From: Eretmocerus hayati | Taxonomy: Eukaryota > Arthropoda > Insecta > Hymenoptera > Aphelinidae | Assembly (NCBI GenBank): GCA_029851415.1 | Contig: CM056743.1 | Span: forward strand, 118,264,305 to 118,328,304 | Length of the DNA: 64,000 bases | Direction of reading: 5' to 3' | Shown: piece by piece, positions 37,401 to 48,930 of the stretch | Numbering within the stretch: the stretch's first letter is position 1 | Layout: every line of letters starts with the position of its first letter | The notes under the pieces: generated by a model | Seen by the model: the letters and a program-made list of their open reading frames with translations, nothing else | Database searches by the model: none | Told to the model about the DNA's origin: nothing | Made by a program: the position numbers and the translations under genes

Positions 37401-40400
37401 CGCCTTTGAGATCACTTTCCATGCCAAAATGTCTTTACCGTGGCTGTCCTTACCGTGGCAAAAATATATCGAAAATTGCTCATATCTTTTACATAGATTG
37501 ACTAACGTTTATGACCGTCTGGGAATTGTTTTTGGATGTCAGATAGGTTGGAAAACACCTATGAGCAGGCAGATTGCAGCTATATTTTTGGTCCAAATCC
37601 CGACCCCCGCCGTTTTTGCCCTCAAAATACCTAAGTCATATCATAATCACCCATTTGTCTTTTCGACAGCCTATGGAGACTGATGCGCAGCTAGATGACA
37701 GAGTTTTCGAGACTGTGGATTTGGCTAACGGAGAAGAAATACCAGAGTCGTTTCCTGGATCCGATACTTTACCTCCTGTGAGTAATACATCAAGGTTGAT
37801 CGACATTTGCTACGGAAATTCATTGTTGAATCTTCTTGTGATCAGCTATGCATAATTTGCAGGAGAATAGTTCTCCAAAACTTGAGATTATAACTGAGAT
37901 CTTCCTAACAACTCGTGAAGAACTTAGTCCTCGCTGTATTCACTCGAAAATTGAATTTCTAAAGTGGGGGACAAATGCTAGTTTCAAAAGATATAAGTGC
38001 AGTACCTCTAGTCTGAGACAGCTGAACCACCAATAATTGCAACTGTAAAGAAAACGCCTTTGTATTGAAATGTACAAGTAAAACTCATATTTGACGTGTT
38101 CATACAAAAAAATGACAATAATAATAGTCTGAATACGCCGTGGAAGATCGTACTAACAAAGGGAGTCCGGAAGATCAGGGTTACCAAACCTCACTGAACT
38201 TCCTTTATTGTCTCGTACCACATAGAATATGAAGTGATGGGGACAGAGTGTTCTTGTGGAACCCTGGAGCCCTAAATGTGTGGATCAAAAGGTGCTGGAC
38301 GGGTTCACTAAAAAAGTCATTCACGATTATTTATACTGTAAAATAACTGAGTATATATTCTCTTATAAAGTGTGCATATAAACGTGTTTAAAAGGATAAA
38401 GGCGCGAGTGTGGGCGCGACGCGAGAATTAAGGGATCGGGATAGAGAAGCGGTCGCGAGGATGGCACCGGCGCGGCGCGGGCGCAATTATAATTGCAAGC
38501 AGCACAGCTGTTCGCTGCTTGCCGAACTGTGGCTAACTGCCGATTTCAGAGCTGCGAGAGAGACTCGCAGGGAGGAGCAGGGCTGATGACCAAATCATCC
38601 AATGCCCATGATGGCCAATGAAATTTGAATAAGTCACTCGCGTGACATCGAGCAGAAATCGCGGGTCATTGAGCCTTGCCCCTGCTGCCGAATTTCTCTC
38701 GAATGTTCTGAAGCTCTACAAACTCCAACATGAAGAATCCAAAGCAACTCTGTCGAATGGGCCTCTGCTCAGAGCTACAGCCAGAAAGATTAACGTCGAT
38801 GTGTATCTCTATCTATCACTTCTCAACATGAGCAATGCTCATGTCCTAGGCTTTAACTCTGAACAGGAGGCCTATTTGACAGAGTTGCTTTCATATTATA
38901 GGTGGTAAGAGACTTTGAAAAAAATTTTGGTGAAATTGATGATCTAGGCTTTCCGGATTTCTCCTGTGAGTCTCTCAATAATCTTACAATAGTCGAAATA
39001 TTGCTTGATAGTAATATTCTTTTCACGCTTCGATAGTGATGATCATTAAAAAGCTCCAGCGTTGTCGTCAATTTTGATTAGTACTGTTATTTTTTACTCC
39101 ATGGGACTAGCGCTATCCCAGCCATCACGCGACTTCTGACGCCATCGTTGAATTTTTTTCAACTGACTGCTATGCCAACAGCTGATCGACTCAAAGTGCC
39201 CGTGACATCAATAATTGGTACTTCATCAATCCTGTAGCATTGTTAAATAACCCACTACATATGGTGCACACTGATTCAGGATGATGCTGATGACGAATTG
39301 GTGCAAGATGAATAGGTCCCATGACCGATATTGAAGTCTAGAGCACCCGATCGGATCCAAGTTTTGTCTAGATCGTTGAATAGGCCACCTTGAAATCAGA
39401 ACACTAATCTAGAATCAAAGAGGAAAATCCCAAGATCCCTCGACTCTCAGAAAATTAATTGTTTAAATAACCTACATAATTTTTCCGGGCAATTTGTGCA
39501 CTCCGAGCATCTTGTTTTCTATTCTTCTTTTATTGCGTCAATTTTTCATATGTCCCATTCCTAATGAGAATGCTCCGTTCATTGTGAGCTATTTAATAGT
39601 GCTGCTGGATTGTCAAAGTATTAATTGTCGTAATTATTTCGAGTCGATCAACTGTTGGCATAGCAATTGATTCAAAAAAGATCCAATGGTGGCGCCAGGG
39701 GTCGCGCTCTCTTGCTTCAACTCGTTTGGTTTGTAAATGTTCTCGATAATTCAGAGGGTACTGAAATGCTTCTGCAGCTCAAAAAAGTGTATTTGTACAA
39801 TCATCAATTGATGATGTCGAATAGAGGTTTCTTATGTAGTTCGGAAAGTTGACATATTGTTTATCAGTGAATTGATCAGTTAAACCTACCAATAACTCAA
39901 ACGGCCACGTAATATATATTGTACCCAGACCAAATCGAAACAGACCTTATTAGTGCGGTTATAGTACGAAGCTGCTACGGTCCTAGCACGGTACTCGTAA
40001 GGTTTTAGTATGGTCCTAGTACGGTACTACACAACCGTCTTAGGCCGAATTGAATCGTACGAGATCGAGCCAATTCGGACCAGACCAGAACATCCATCCA
40101 TCCAACCGACCACCTACTTATCCACCCATCCATCAACCCATCCACCCTTCAACCCACCCATGACCCATATGGCCACCCATTTTACTTGATCTCTTCCACG
40201 TTAGGCAACCCGACACGTAGGATTCGGGCGGACAAATTCCGGCTGGATGCAAAATTATTATCATTATTATTTGGATATCGTGTTCTTCTTACCATATTGT
40301 ACGCATAATCAGTATAATCAGTACGTTCCGTCTAAACCTCCAGAATCAAGAGTGACTGTATAGCTATTGTTTATATAGACGTCTCTCAGGATACAATTTT

Positions 40401-40963
40401 GCATAGGCTTTGTTGCACAGCCAATACGCTTCGAAACAGTCGAACTGGACAACGTCTGTTCAACTTCTGTTTCCTTTCAGGAATGGGTGCCGATAATAGC
40501 TCGAGACTCGGTACGGCAGCGCAAACAGGCCCAGATGCAGGCCCTACAAAACGGTGCTATGCCTTTTAGCGACGCTTACCTCAACTGTCTGCCCTCAAAG
40601 AGGCGCAAGCTCGTTGAGCAGCAAAGGCCGCAACTACTAGTGACTCCTGGAGGTGCAGCTGCCGCAAACGGACTCGGGCCCATCGGCGCTTCGGTGGAGC
40701 GACTGGTGCGCGATGGCATGGCTCACTCGCGTCTGCATGAGGCCGAAGGTGCCGCACGAGCAGTTGCGTTGGCTCCAGGCGTCAGGAGCGCTTTCGGCCA
40801 AGCCATCAGGGAGTGCCTGCAGCCAGCTAGACTGACTACACCTGATTTTCCTAATTCGAGGCGATTTCCCAACGCTAGCAAGTATTTCGCTTCGGAGTGC
40901 AAGCAGCAGCAAAGCCAGGGAGCAGCCGCGACGGTGCCTTCCTCGTCTGAAGGAAGCAAGTAG
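28500..40963 (+). CDS. Bag6: Bag6 (Scythe/BAT3), complete 20-exon gene
   Basis: Exons: 28500-28562, 28743-28863, 29508-29711, 30198-30396, 30717-30826, 31684-31918, 31985-32108, 32184-32384, 32586-32772, 32856-32999, 33074-33281, 33462-33709, 33963-34085, 34170-34251, 34435-34594, 34676-34973, 35061-35194, 35492-35839, 37670-37777 and 40481-40963. Phases agree throughout and the total is about 1259 residues (human 1132). Residues 1-75 are a ubiquitin-like domain ([25 protein letters not shown]). About 320-430 is the conserved helical region ([28 protein letters not shown]). [12 protein letters not shown] is a family motif in exon 12. The last exon has EWVPIIARD, the NLS-like PSKRRK and the C-terminal BAG-like segment with [11 protein letters not shown]. 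In the known family BAG6 is a cytosolic/nuclear holdase working with UBL4A and GET4 to hand tail-anchored proteins to insertion or mislocalised proteins to ubiquitination. Linkers are rich in Ser, Thr, Pro, Asn and Gln. Confidence 0.93.
30967..31097. repeat. Foldback in Bag6 intron 5
   Basis: GATGAGCCTGTCAAGCGGTT and TTTAATGC near 30967-30995 are mirrored by GCATTAAAACCTTT and CCCGGGCTCACCTC near 31068-31097. The loop includes GGTGGAAAA and TTCCACC, which also pair. It is an imperfect hairpin inside the 857-bp intron. Confidence 0.55.
32968..33002 (+). repeat. (AAT)n microsatellite at the end of Bag6 exon 10
   Basis: About eight AAT/TAA triplets encode a poly-asparagine run directly before the proposed donor ATG|GTAATA. 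An alternative donor CAAG|GTCAAA at 32965 has the same phase and would remove the asparagine run. Length variation here would be tolerated in frame. Confidence 0.7.
35840..37669 (+). other. Bag6 intron 18, with CCTTACCGTGG repeats
   Basis: A 1.83-kb intron with the weak donor GTCTGA and the acceptor TTTTCGACAG. The motif GTCCTTACCGTGG or GTCTTTACCGTGG occurs near 36892, 37279, 37430 and 37446. Nothing coding is recognised. If the intron is not removed, translation stops at the TGA overlapping its start (35843-35845). Confidence 0.6.
37778..40480 (+). other. Bag6 intron 19
   Basis: A 2.7-kb intron. A locally GC-rich, CpG-rich island (about 38399-38580, with GCGCGGCGCGGGCGC) precedes an 88-residue open frame at 38642-38908 that matches no family I recognise. 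GGTCCTAGYACGGTACT-type short repeats lie at about 39975-40030 and a CCATCCATCC-rich simple repeat at 40083-40170. Confidence 0.5.
40083..40170. repeat. CCATCCATCC-type simple repeat
   Basis: Degenerate CCATCCA/CCACC tetranucleotide-like repeat inside Bag6 intron 19. The complementary GGATGGATGG array is at 42560-42680. Confidence 0.75.
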
Positions 40964-42540
40964 GAATGGCTGCAGACGATGTTATTCTGTCTTTGCTCGT
41001 CCCTCGTTATTGTGGTCGCCATATCGCTCGCCCTCTTGATAAGCTGAAACGCTTCTCTTTTCTTTCTCTTATGGCGAAGAGGCTACTCACGCGAGGGACT
41101 TCAAAGTTGATTTTCTTGAGGACTTTTGACGAGCGATCGAAGCATCTTAGAGAACAGGATCTCTGATGACAGGTTCTTTGAACACTGTAGTTGATGTGAG
41201 TCATTTTTTTACGCTGCTTGCGATCGGATTGTTCCAGATTTGACGCGCTTAACGCGCACGGTACGTACGATGTTTCGGAGGAAAATGTTTTTGGAGTTGC
41301 GAGAAAAGTTATTTTGTTGAACATTACGTTGAACTACCTTTCCTCGTGTTTGAGAACTCATTCTTGAGTAAGATATTTTTTAAGGATTCCCAAAACCACT
41401 TTTTACAGTGTAAGTGAAGAATATTTCAATTATTTCTGAGACTATGGTTGTCTCTGTGACTTGTACCCCATTTGATAAAAGCGTATAGAGTGAGCATTAC
41501 ATACGCAGTAGCATCATTAGGATGCTGAACCATCTCAATTTTGTTCACATTCGTGAAAATAATAACAGCAGTAATATTTTGAATGGGCTTGATTGTTTGT
41601 TACTTATGGGTGATTTTCTGCGCGGTATGTGGCTGACAAGGTCTGTTAGAATAATTCCAAGTTGGAAGCGGTACAATTTGGTACTATCTGGTCTTATAAG
41701 TATGTTAGCTGCTTACAAAAATCATTTAATGGTGATAGACCATAACCTTCGAGGGTTTTGAATTTATCTCCAAGTGAATATAGATTTCAGTAATTGTTTC
41801 TTTTAAAGAATTAAAAGTCTATAGATATAGTAACTGATATTTATAATAAAACATCAGCTTTTTTAGACCAAGTACCTTCGTGAGCTTATTACTCGCCTGC
41901 GATAAATATTCAACAAATAGCACCCTCATATTCTCTTTCTTCTAATAGATCTGTATTCACTCCTCGCTTTTCCCGTCTCTCACTTTCTCTCCATCCTTCC
42001 TTCCCGATTAACTTCCAAAGAACCAACATAGTGAGTACTTTTCATTTTACAATATCGTCGCATACTTCTGCTTATTGTTACACACGTGTACGCTCGTTCT
42101 GGTAATGAGACATTCTAAGCCCCTAGCAGACAGGAGAGTGAGACGTCAGTGACAGTGCCATAAATCGGCCAGAAATAAGCCAGTCGAAGACATGATATCT
42201 TTCATGGCAATGACCCTGTGGACACGTTTGATTGCGGCATTTTCAAGTTAGAACGGTGCCGATTGATTTTCTCAACACATTTTATTATCTTATTTTACCA
42301 ACTTGACACATAAACCTGGAAACTGATACGGATGTATATTCTCGAAAATTAATGATCGGAAATAGTTCTTAACTTGTAGTTAATAGTATCCGAACTGTTG
42401 ACGTCGCACCCACACATTTGCGAAATAGTCTCAATTCAATAGCTCATATCAGTTTCCACAGCAAATATGCGATGTGCAAAGTGAACCATCTATCATCCAA
42501 TTGCAGAAGAGATTATTAAATCATTATAATTATTGAACGC
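40964..42540 (+). other. Bag6 3' UTR and downstream DNA
   Basis: The region follows the TAG stop at 40961-40963. An AATAAA at 41845-41850 on the plus strand is a candidate polyadenylation signal. An isolated MITE-like end TTTTTACAGTGTAA lies near 41401. No further gene is supported. Confidence 0.4.
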
Positions 42541-42559
42541 CCAGCTAAAATTTGGCGAT

Positions 42560-42680
42560 GGTTAGATGGGATAGCAGGTGGGTCGATGGAGGGGGGGCGT
42601 GGGTTGTTGGTTGGGCGAGTGGATTGATGGATGGTTGGGTAGGTGGTCGGGGGGATGGATGGATGGAAGAATGGATGAAG
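42560..42680. repeat. GGATGGATGG simple repeat
   Basis: Degenerate GGTTGGGT/GATGGATGG tetranucleotide-type tract with a G-rich run GGAGGGGGGGC. It is the reverse-strand counterpart of the CCATCC tract at 40083. Confidence 0.75.
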
Positions 42681-42711
42681 AATGAGGTATGAGGAGTTAG
42701 GGCAATGCGGT

Positions 42712-42988
42712 CACCGTGCACGCTGAAAGTTATTCGCTCCAATACTTTTGCGATTTGCGCTGAACAGCGAGGGGACGAATACTTATTATCATCTAACAAT
42801 AAGTTGAATTCGTCATCCCGCCGTTTAGCCCAAATTGCAAGGCCATCAGATAAAAGTGTGCAATGTAATAACTATATTACCGATTAGGAAGTGCCTTCAC
42901 TAAAGTTATTCCCACTTTTCTCGTTAAGCCCAAATCGCAGAAGTATCGGAGAAAAATGCGAATAACTTTCATGCACGGTGCACGGGTG
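42712..42988. repeat. ~277-bp foldback (AAAGTTATTCG arms)
   Basis: CACCGTGCACGCTGAAAGTT and ATTCG at the left, with CAATACTTTTGCGATTTGCG, are mirrored by AAATCGCAGAAGTATCGGAG and CGAATAACTTTCATGCACGG at the right. Arms are about 75 bp with a small gap. Non-coding. Confidence 0.7.
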
Positions 42989-43289
42989 TGAGGCATGAGG
43001 AGTATGAGTAGTATTTTTTGCATTCCGGATAAAGAGACAAATGAATGAATGTCTGAATGTTGACAGTTGGTTCCCCTACAGCATAGATCCTCGCAGAGAT
43101 CTTTCTTGCTCAACATCTCGAGAGCAACTAAAGTATCTCTAGATATCTTTGCGCACGTCCCAGCTTATCGGGGTACCTATTGAAGTAAAATTTCGCGCAA
43201 ATTGCTCACGTGCGGACGTAATTTCGCGCGCGTGAAATTGATTGATTTTTCCCGCGAGTGCCGTATCATAACCTAGTTCGAATAATTAA

Positions 43290-44170
43290 CACGTTCACTG
43301 CGAAGGCAAAATCACGATTCCAGTCTAGATTGCGAGAGAGTACAAATGTGCGTATCAGCACTTTCGGGAGCCAAACATTTTGGAAGATCAACAGTTTGGC
43401 TTCTATTTACAGTATTTCATCTATGAATTTTTGTGGGCCCCGCCAGTGGGGCCCAAAAGTTTTCCTCTGATGTGAAGAATATTCACGAGGATGATCAGTA
43501 GTATCAATAAAATTATCAAAATCAATGTTATGAGCCTCCAAGAGAACTTGTACTTTAATATCTGTTCCACCCAGAGAATAATGTTTGATCATGGTTTTAG
43601 CGTGCTTCAGCATTGCCGAGCCTGATCTTGGCGGTTCATTGACATTCTTCAAATCGTTCCAAGCATGAGAAGTGATAGATTCGATTCGATCATCTTTTTC
43701 TATATCTTCAATGCCAAGAGTTCCACAGTGCATGGCAATACACATACGACAGAGCGAAGGCTGTGCTTGAAAGAACCCACGTTTTTTGATTTAGTAGAAA
43801 CTTTTTTCCGCGCGTAAACGGAAGATTACTCAAGTGGGGATCGATAATTTCCAACGTGTTTGTAGATCCTGAAATAAGCTTCCAAATGAGCTAAGATACG
43901 TTGGAAATTAACGAATCCAAAGTAAGTAGTCTGCTGATAATCGCATGATTTTATGTAATTAATAAATAAATTGCTTGAAAAACGAAAATCCGGGAAAACT
44001 CAGCGAAATCGAGTCCAATACCTAATCTGCTGTGCACGCATGTTCATTATAACGTAAACAACGAGAAACCACCACGGCATAATCCATTGGATATGTCTCC
44101 GCTGTTGGATGTGAGCTGAAACTCAATGAGAAGGGGACCCCACGGGATGGGGCCCATCGCAGTGAACGAG
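43290..44170. mobile_element. Non-autonomous piggyBac-like element
   Basis: 881 bp bounded by TTAA on both sides (43286-43289 and 44171-44174). The terminal inverted repeats are CACGTTCACTGCGAAGGC at the left and, in complement, CTCGTTCACTGCGATGGG at the right. TTAA target duplication with ends of the CACGTT-x-x-C-TGC type is characteristic of piggyBac-family transposons. Subterminal GGGCCCCGCCAGTGGGGCCC is palindromic. The 112-residue minus-strand frame at 43407-43745 is not a piggyBac transposase and I do not recognise it. Confidence 0.75.
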
Positions 44171-44413
44171 TTAAGTAAATAAAATAAGCTCCCACTACAG
44201 ATCCAGATATTATAGATTATACTTGTGTTACGGCTATAATCACATCTGCACTGTAGCAGAAATAGCCAACTTTTTGAAGAAGAAGAAGAGAATAAGCTCC
44301 ATGAACCTATTTGTCTGCACTTATTGAGACAGGCGTAATGGTGCATGCTCATTCAATAGTGAAGATACTCTTGATGAACACGGGAAGACACTGTTGACGT
44401 TTCCCAAACAAAC

Positions 44414-44627
44414 TGGACGTGGTAGGAAAACCTTTGGAGCGGACATCGAAATTGCAGCTCCGGGATACTGCGGCAAGATGCTGAATAAGAATGTCATGAT
44501 TTTTGTTCACATCTGGGCCTTTCTTTACAAGTAATTTGAAAAAATGATGGAATTTCTCACTGCTCTTCCCTCGGCATCCGATGTCAATTTCAATATCTGC
44601 TTTGAAAAGTTTTCCTACCACGTCCAG
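44414..44627. repeat. Foldback with ~45-bp arms
   Basis: CTGGACGTGGTAGGAAAACC and TTTGGAGCGGACATCGAAATTG at 44414-44455 are mirrored by CAATTTCAATATCTGC and TTTTCCTACCACGTCCAG at 44585-44627. A 90-residue minus-strand frame crosses it and is not assigned. Confidence 0.7.
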
Positions 44628-44999
44628 ATTTTTTGGAGACCGTAGTGGAGACAGGAGACAGTAGTGTCATCCTGTATTCATCAAGAATATTTTATCAACT
44701 GTTCACTAAAGATGCACCGTTACGCCTATCTTGATATGTGCAATCAAAATAATTTATTGGGATGAATTTATTAACCTGACTTTCCCAACTAGGTTATGAT
44801 GAAGCGCTGGCAAGAAAAATCAATACATTTCACGCACGCCAAATTATGACCGTATGCGTGTGATTTACGCGAATTTTTACTTCAATAGGTACCCGGATTA
44901 TACTCAATATTACGATCATGTATAATCTAGCAATAAGCTGACCTATTCTCCCCTAGTGAAAAAAATGAGTCGATTATCGAGTTGAAAATCGAGTCAGTT

Positions 45000-45870
45000 T
45001 CAAATGGACTATAGTCAGAGAGTTGATAACTGATCCAATTATCTCGAGGAGTCACTTTCCTTGACAGGAGTACGTTTTGATTGTATGCTGATCCAAAACT
45101 CTTACTAGGACCGAGAATTGCCTATAGGCATAACAATTTGACATCACCCTGCGTGAATTTCTACACGAGTGGGAACAGATCTATACGCCTGCAAGTAGAG
45201 ATGGCAAGAATATTGCAGGAGAACGATCCCTACCGTTTATAACAGACCACATTTTTCGACTCGATTGACAACACGATTTTTGACTCAATTTTGGCCCCGA
45301 TTACCGACTCGATGATGGACTCGAGAATCAGGCCAATAAATAAATAATACAGCTGTTCCCTCTCATGGTGCTCGCTCATTCCGATGAAATGTGTCCAAGT
45401 TACATCGATATCGAAATATCACACAATTTTGATCCATCTCATCTCAATTCGACGTGACGTTTATGGGAAGTAGTGAGCCCAAAATTGTTTGATAGAAATT
45501 TGATCGGCGATACACGGTACGGATCGATTTCCTGCAAAATCTATGCTGTCTTGACTTGCAGTCGTAGATCTCCTTCCATTTGTGTAGAAATCCACGCAGG
45601 GTTTGTCGAGTTATTGGACAGATTTAATCTCAGTGGAACTTCCACATTGGCGTAAGCTGAAACGCACTCTTGTCAAGAAGAGTGGTTTCTCGAGACTACT
45701 GGATCATTTTTGAACCTTCTGACTACAATCCATTCTGAATTGACTTATTCCGACTAGATTCACGACTCGATTTTCGACTCGATATCCTAAATTGACTTGA
45801 ATTTCGACTCGATTCACGACTCGATTTTCGACTCGATAATTGTTTCATAAAGTCGACTCGATAATGGACT
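45000..45870. repeat. GACTCGATT-rich low-complexity region
   Basis: ACTCGATTTTCGACTCGAT-like motifs recur between about 45255-45320 and 45750-45860, with AATCGAGTC versions near 44960-45000. It looks like the decayed ends of an inverted element. No gene is supported. Confidence 0.45.
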
Positions 45871-45952
45871 CATTTTTTTCAGTAGGGTCGGGAAAATTTT
45901 CTCTCGATTCAATCCCCAACCGAACATCGACTGGTACATCCTTGAGACACGC

Positions 45953-46827
45953 ACGTCAACCTGGCCCGCGACCAAAATGTGACAATTGTTTTTAGTAGAA
46001 CTCTCATTTCTCTAATTGTATAGAAAAATTCAGAATTTGCCTACTTTGCCTTTTGGAGAAAATCGACTTTTAAATCGACAAAATATACCCGTCTTCCAAG
46101 AGCCGTAGCTCATCGAATATTGCACCTAGACCAACGTGCGTAGGCTTAAATTAGAGCTCTGAATTTGCCAAAATTGTTTTTGGCATCAAACAGACCACAC
46201 AATGAGCGGAAGAGATAAATTACATGGTCAAAGGTTTCGCGTGTACTGGTTATACCTATATATACAGCGAGGGGGCGACTGATCTCGAGCAGACGACAAC
46301 ACTGCTTTCGCGGGCCGGTATCGCCCGAATCGACGTTTGACGGGATAACTTGGGGAATATCTGTATTGAAACCTTCTGCGAGGCCAGCAGAGCAGATCTA
46401 ACACTAAATCTAACCATTCGCAGACGTAAAGCAGTGCAAAAAACCTATGAGCATGCACGAGATCATCGCGAGACTCGTCTTCCCGCGCTGGCGCCACCCT
46501 TCCGCCATCTCGCCATATATATAGATATACTCTAACCACGTGTAACTTATAATCGACGATTATTATCCTCCGTGATAATTTTTCTAGCAATCTAATACCG
46601 AAAACAATTTTGGCAAATTCAGAGCTTCAATTTGAGCCCAGATACATTGATCTAGGCTCAATATTCGAAGAGCTGTGGCCCCTGGAAGATGGACATATTT
46701 TGTCGACTGAAAAGTCGATTTTCTCAAAAAGGCAAATAAGGCAAATTATGAAATTTTCTATACAATTAGAGAAATTGAAGCCCTACCAGAAACAATTGTT
46801 ACATTTTGGTCGCGGGCAAGGTTGACG
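45953..46827. repeat. ~875-bp foldback, arms ~225 bp
   Basis: The left arm 45953-46175 (CGTCAACCTGGCCCGCGACC) is inverted at 46600-46827 (ending GCGGGCAAGGTTGACG). The unpaired middle (46176-46599) holds a second imperfect inversion around 46240-46540, with TATACCTATATATACAGCG near its left end and CATATATATAGATATACTC near its right. No coding function is recognised. Confidence 0.75.
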
Positions 46828-46872
46828 TACGTCCTTGAGACTCGCTTTGTTTGGAGCGGCCTAAAACTGTGA

Positions 46873-47560
46873 GAGGTATACAGATAAGTGATCCTGGCAC
46901 CGAAATTACCAGCTGCAGGAATTCCAAAAAGAGGGATCGATACTTGTAAAACTCCTCCATACAAATCCGCGCTGAGAAAAACTCCTCCAGTCTCCAATTT
47001 TCCAAGATTATTGATAAACACGCTGGAACCAAGCACCCCAGTACGCCTCTTCTACTGCACGTGGAGACATGTTCGTGGTATAGAAATACTCGCATTGAAA
47101 AAATAAAATACCCGTATCCTCGAAAATCTCTTGCTTCCTATTAGTTTTTCCACCCTGGGAATTGTTGTCCACAAACATGAAAGTCCGGATCATTCGCTGT
47201 CTTACACAACGTCCATGCGTGACTTACTCAAGACAGCTGGTGATCTGGACTTTCATGCTTGTGGAAAACAATTCTCAGTGTGGAGAAACTAGTAGAAAGT
47301 AAGAGATTTCCAAGGACACGGGTATTTTTTTTTTTCCAAAACAAGTATTTCTATACCACGAACATGTCTCCACGTGCAGTGGAAGGGACGTACTGGAGTG
47401 ATTGGTTTCAGTGTGTTTATCAATAATCTTGGAAAATTGGAGGCTGGAGGAGTTTTTCTAAGCGCGAATTCGTATGTAGGAGTTTTAAAAGTATCGAGTT
47501 CTTTTTTTGGAATTCCTGTAGCTGACAATTTCGGTGCCAAGATCACTTATCCGAGGTACA
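46873..47560. repeat. ~690-bp foldback, arms ~300 bp
   Basis: The left arm (from GAGGTATACAGATAAGTGAT) and right arm (ending ATCACTTATCCGAGGTA) are inverted copies meeting near 47215. Both arms preserve the same short open frame (VFINNLGKLE, GGVFLSA, FGIP, NFGA-ITY) with amino-acid differences. It begins about 45 bp after the previous foldback ends. Confidence 0.75.
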
Positions 47561-48175
47561 CTCGGGACAAAGGTGACCTGCATCACAGTGACGGTCAGTG
47601 TTGGTTCGATATCTTTCGTCTCTCTCGCACTCTATAGGTTATGGTACAAGTGCGAACGAGACGAAAGATCTCAATCGGTCTGTACATTTGTGATGAACTG
47701 CTTCTTATTCAATATAAGTTCTGCATCTCTACCTTAGTGCAAGCTTTGAAAGTGAATAAATATGAGGATATCTCTGAAACTTTTGACTTTTGCTGTCACA
47801 AGTCAGCCAAACTGGTTGTAGGACGTTACTTCGGGTCTAACCTGTCAAATTATCTTCGTTAGAATGTCCTGAAATTGTACAACGAATTAGAGCTTGATTG
47901 GTGGATGTGGGAAGATACTAGAATCAATTATGTGTGAGAAAACACCCGGAAACCGGTGAATTTACGTGTCACAGCGTCAGACTCGTGAAATTTGGCAGGC
48001 AGTCACGAGTGGAGCATTCTTGAGTAAGTTTCGTCACTCCTCAGGCTCATTCCTAATGATCCAAAATTACAATTTTTCTGTTGGAAGAAGGCGTGCTTTA
48101 ATGTGCTCAACCATGTCACATAAAAATGTGATTGTCACAGATTTTTGGAAAATAGTACATTAAGCAATCAGGGTG

Positions 48176-48535
48176 CTCGGTAAAAACATCACACGTGAGA
48201 TCTCACGTAAGACAGGTAAGATCTCACGTGATATCGGGCCATAATACACCGTGAGATATCACGTGAGATCAAAATTTGAAACGCATATTTTGGCGTATAT
48301 AACAGCCGCCGAGGATCTTGCCCTTGGCTAACCAATGTATCGGAGTTTAATTAACAACTTTATGCTTCGTATTCAGCCAAAATATGAAATATTAAGTAAA
48401 AAAGTCAGCCGACTCATCATGCCGTATGTGCCGCTGGCTTAGCTGGCTGGCGACTCTTGCGCCACCGCGATGCGCAGGCGCGTCTCTCTCGTCTCACCTG
48501 AGATCTTACGTAGGATATCACGTGAGATCTGATGA
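48176..48535. mobile_element. CACGTG-rich MITE, copy 1
   Basis: It starts CTCGGTAAAAACATCACACG and contains four CACGTG palindromes in TCACGTGA/G contexts, three near the left end and one near the right. Inner sequence such as GCGCCACCGCGATGCGCAGG and CGTCTCTCTCGTCTCACCTG matches the inverted copy at 62640-63018. The middle carries AAATATGAAATATTAAG-type AT-rich DNA. No open frame of note. Confidence 0.75.
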
Positions 48536-48794
48536 AGGGTTATAAATTACACGGAAGAAAAAATATCGAAAGAGTCACGAGGCTAGCCAATCAGAGAGCT
48601 CCGTTGCTGTTCCGGCCGGCTTTTTCTCAACTTTTCCCGGTCATGTAATTTTGGTTCAATTGGAATTCCGTCTCTCACAGAGTAGTTACATCGTTTCCTA
48701 GTGAATCATTGGATAGATAACTGTCTGTAGAACAACCTCAATTTTTTTCGTGAGCTACAATGCAATAGAAAAAATATAATAAATCAATTACTGG

Positions 48795-48930
48795 GGCGTG
48801 GTAATGTCCCAATGGTGGGCCACCTATTTGAGCTATGCCTGTATAATGGGACATCCGAGTCCCAGTGGAGGACCACCTTTGTCCGTATGGTGGGACACCC
48901 GTGTCCGATTGGTGGGCCACGATACTTTGC
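48795..48930. repeat. GTCCCAATGGTGGGCCAC short tandem units
   Basis: Four diverged units of about 30 bp contain TGTCCxxxTGGTGGGxCAC. Similar TGTCCCTTCATxGGGAC sequences, some forming hairpins, occur at 53735-53790 and 54130-54175 on the far side of the 49-53.6 kb composite. Confidence 0.55.

Larger units (their letters stand above)
43169..44896. mobile_element. 1.73-kb element with ~110-bp terminal inverted repeats
   Basis: The left arm 43169-43279 starts CGGGGTACCTATTGAAGTAA and ends ATAACCTAGTTCG. It is inverted at 44785-44896 with moderate divergence. The piggyBac-like element at 43290-44170 starts only 11 bp inside the left repeat, so it probably inserted into this older element. No transposase is recognised between the repeats. 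Confidence 0.65.

Noticed and set aside
37208..37683. Overlapping plus-strand frames in Bag6 intron 18 as extra exons
   Set aside because: They arise around the CCTTACCGTGG repeats. The exon 18 to exon 19 phase already matches, and no family motif is present.
44349..44621. 90-residue frame as an ankyrin-repeat fragment
   Set aside because: Only loose resemblance (KKGPDVNKNHD, QHLAA). It spans a foldback and lacks a second repeat.
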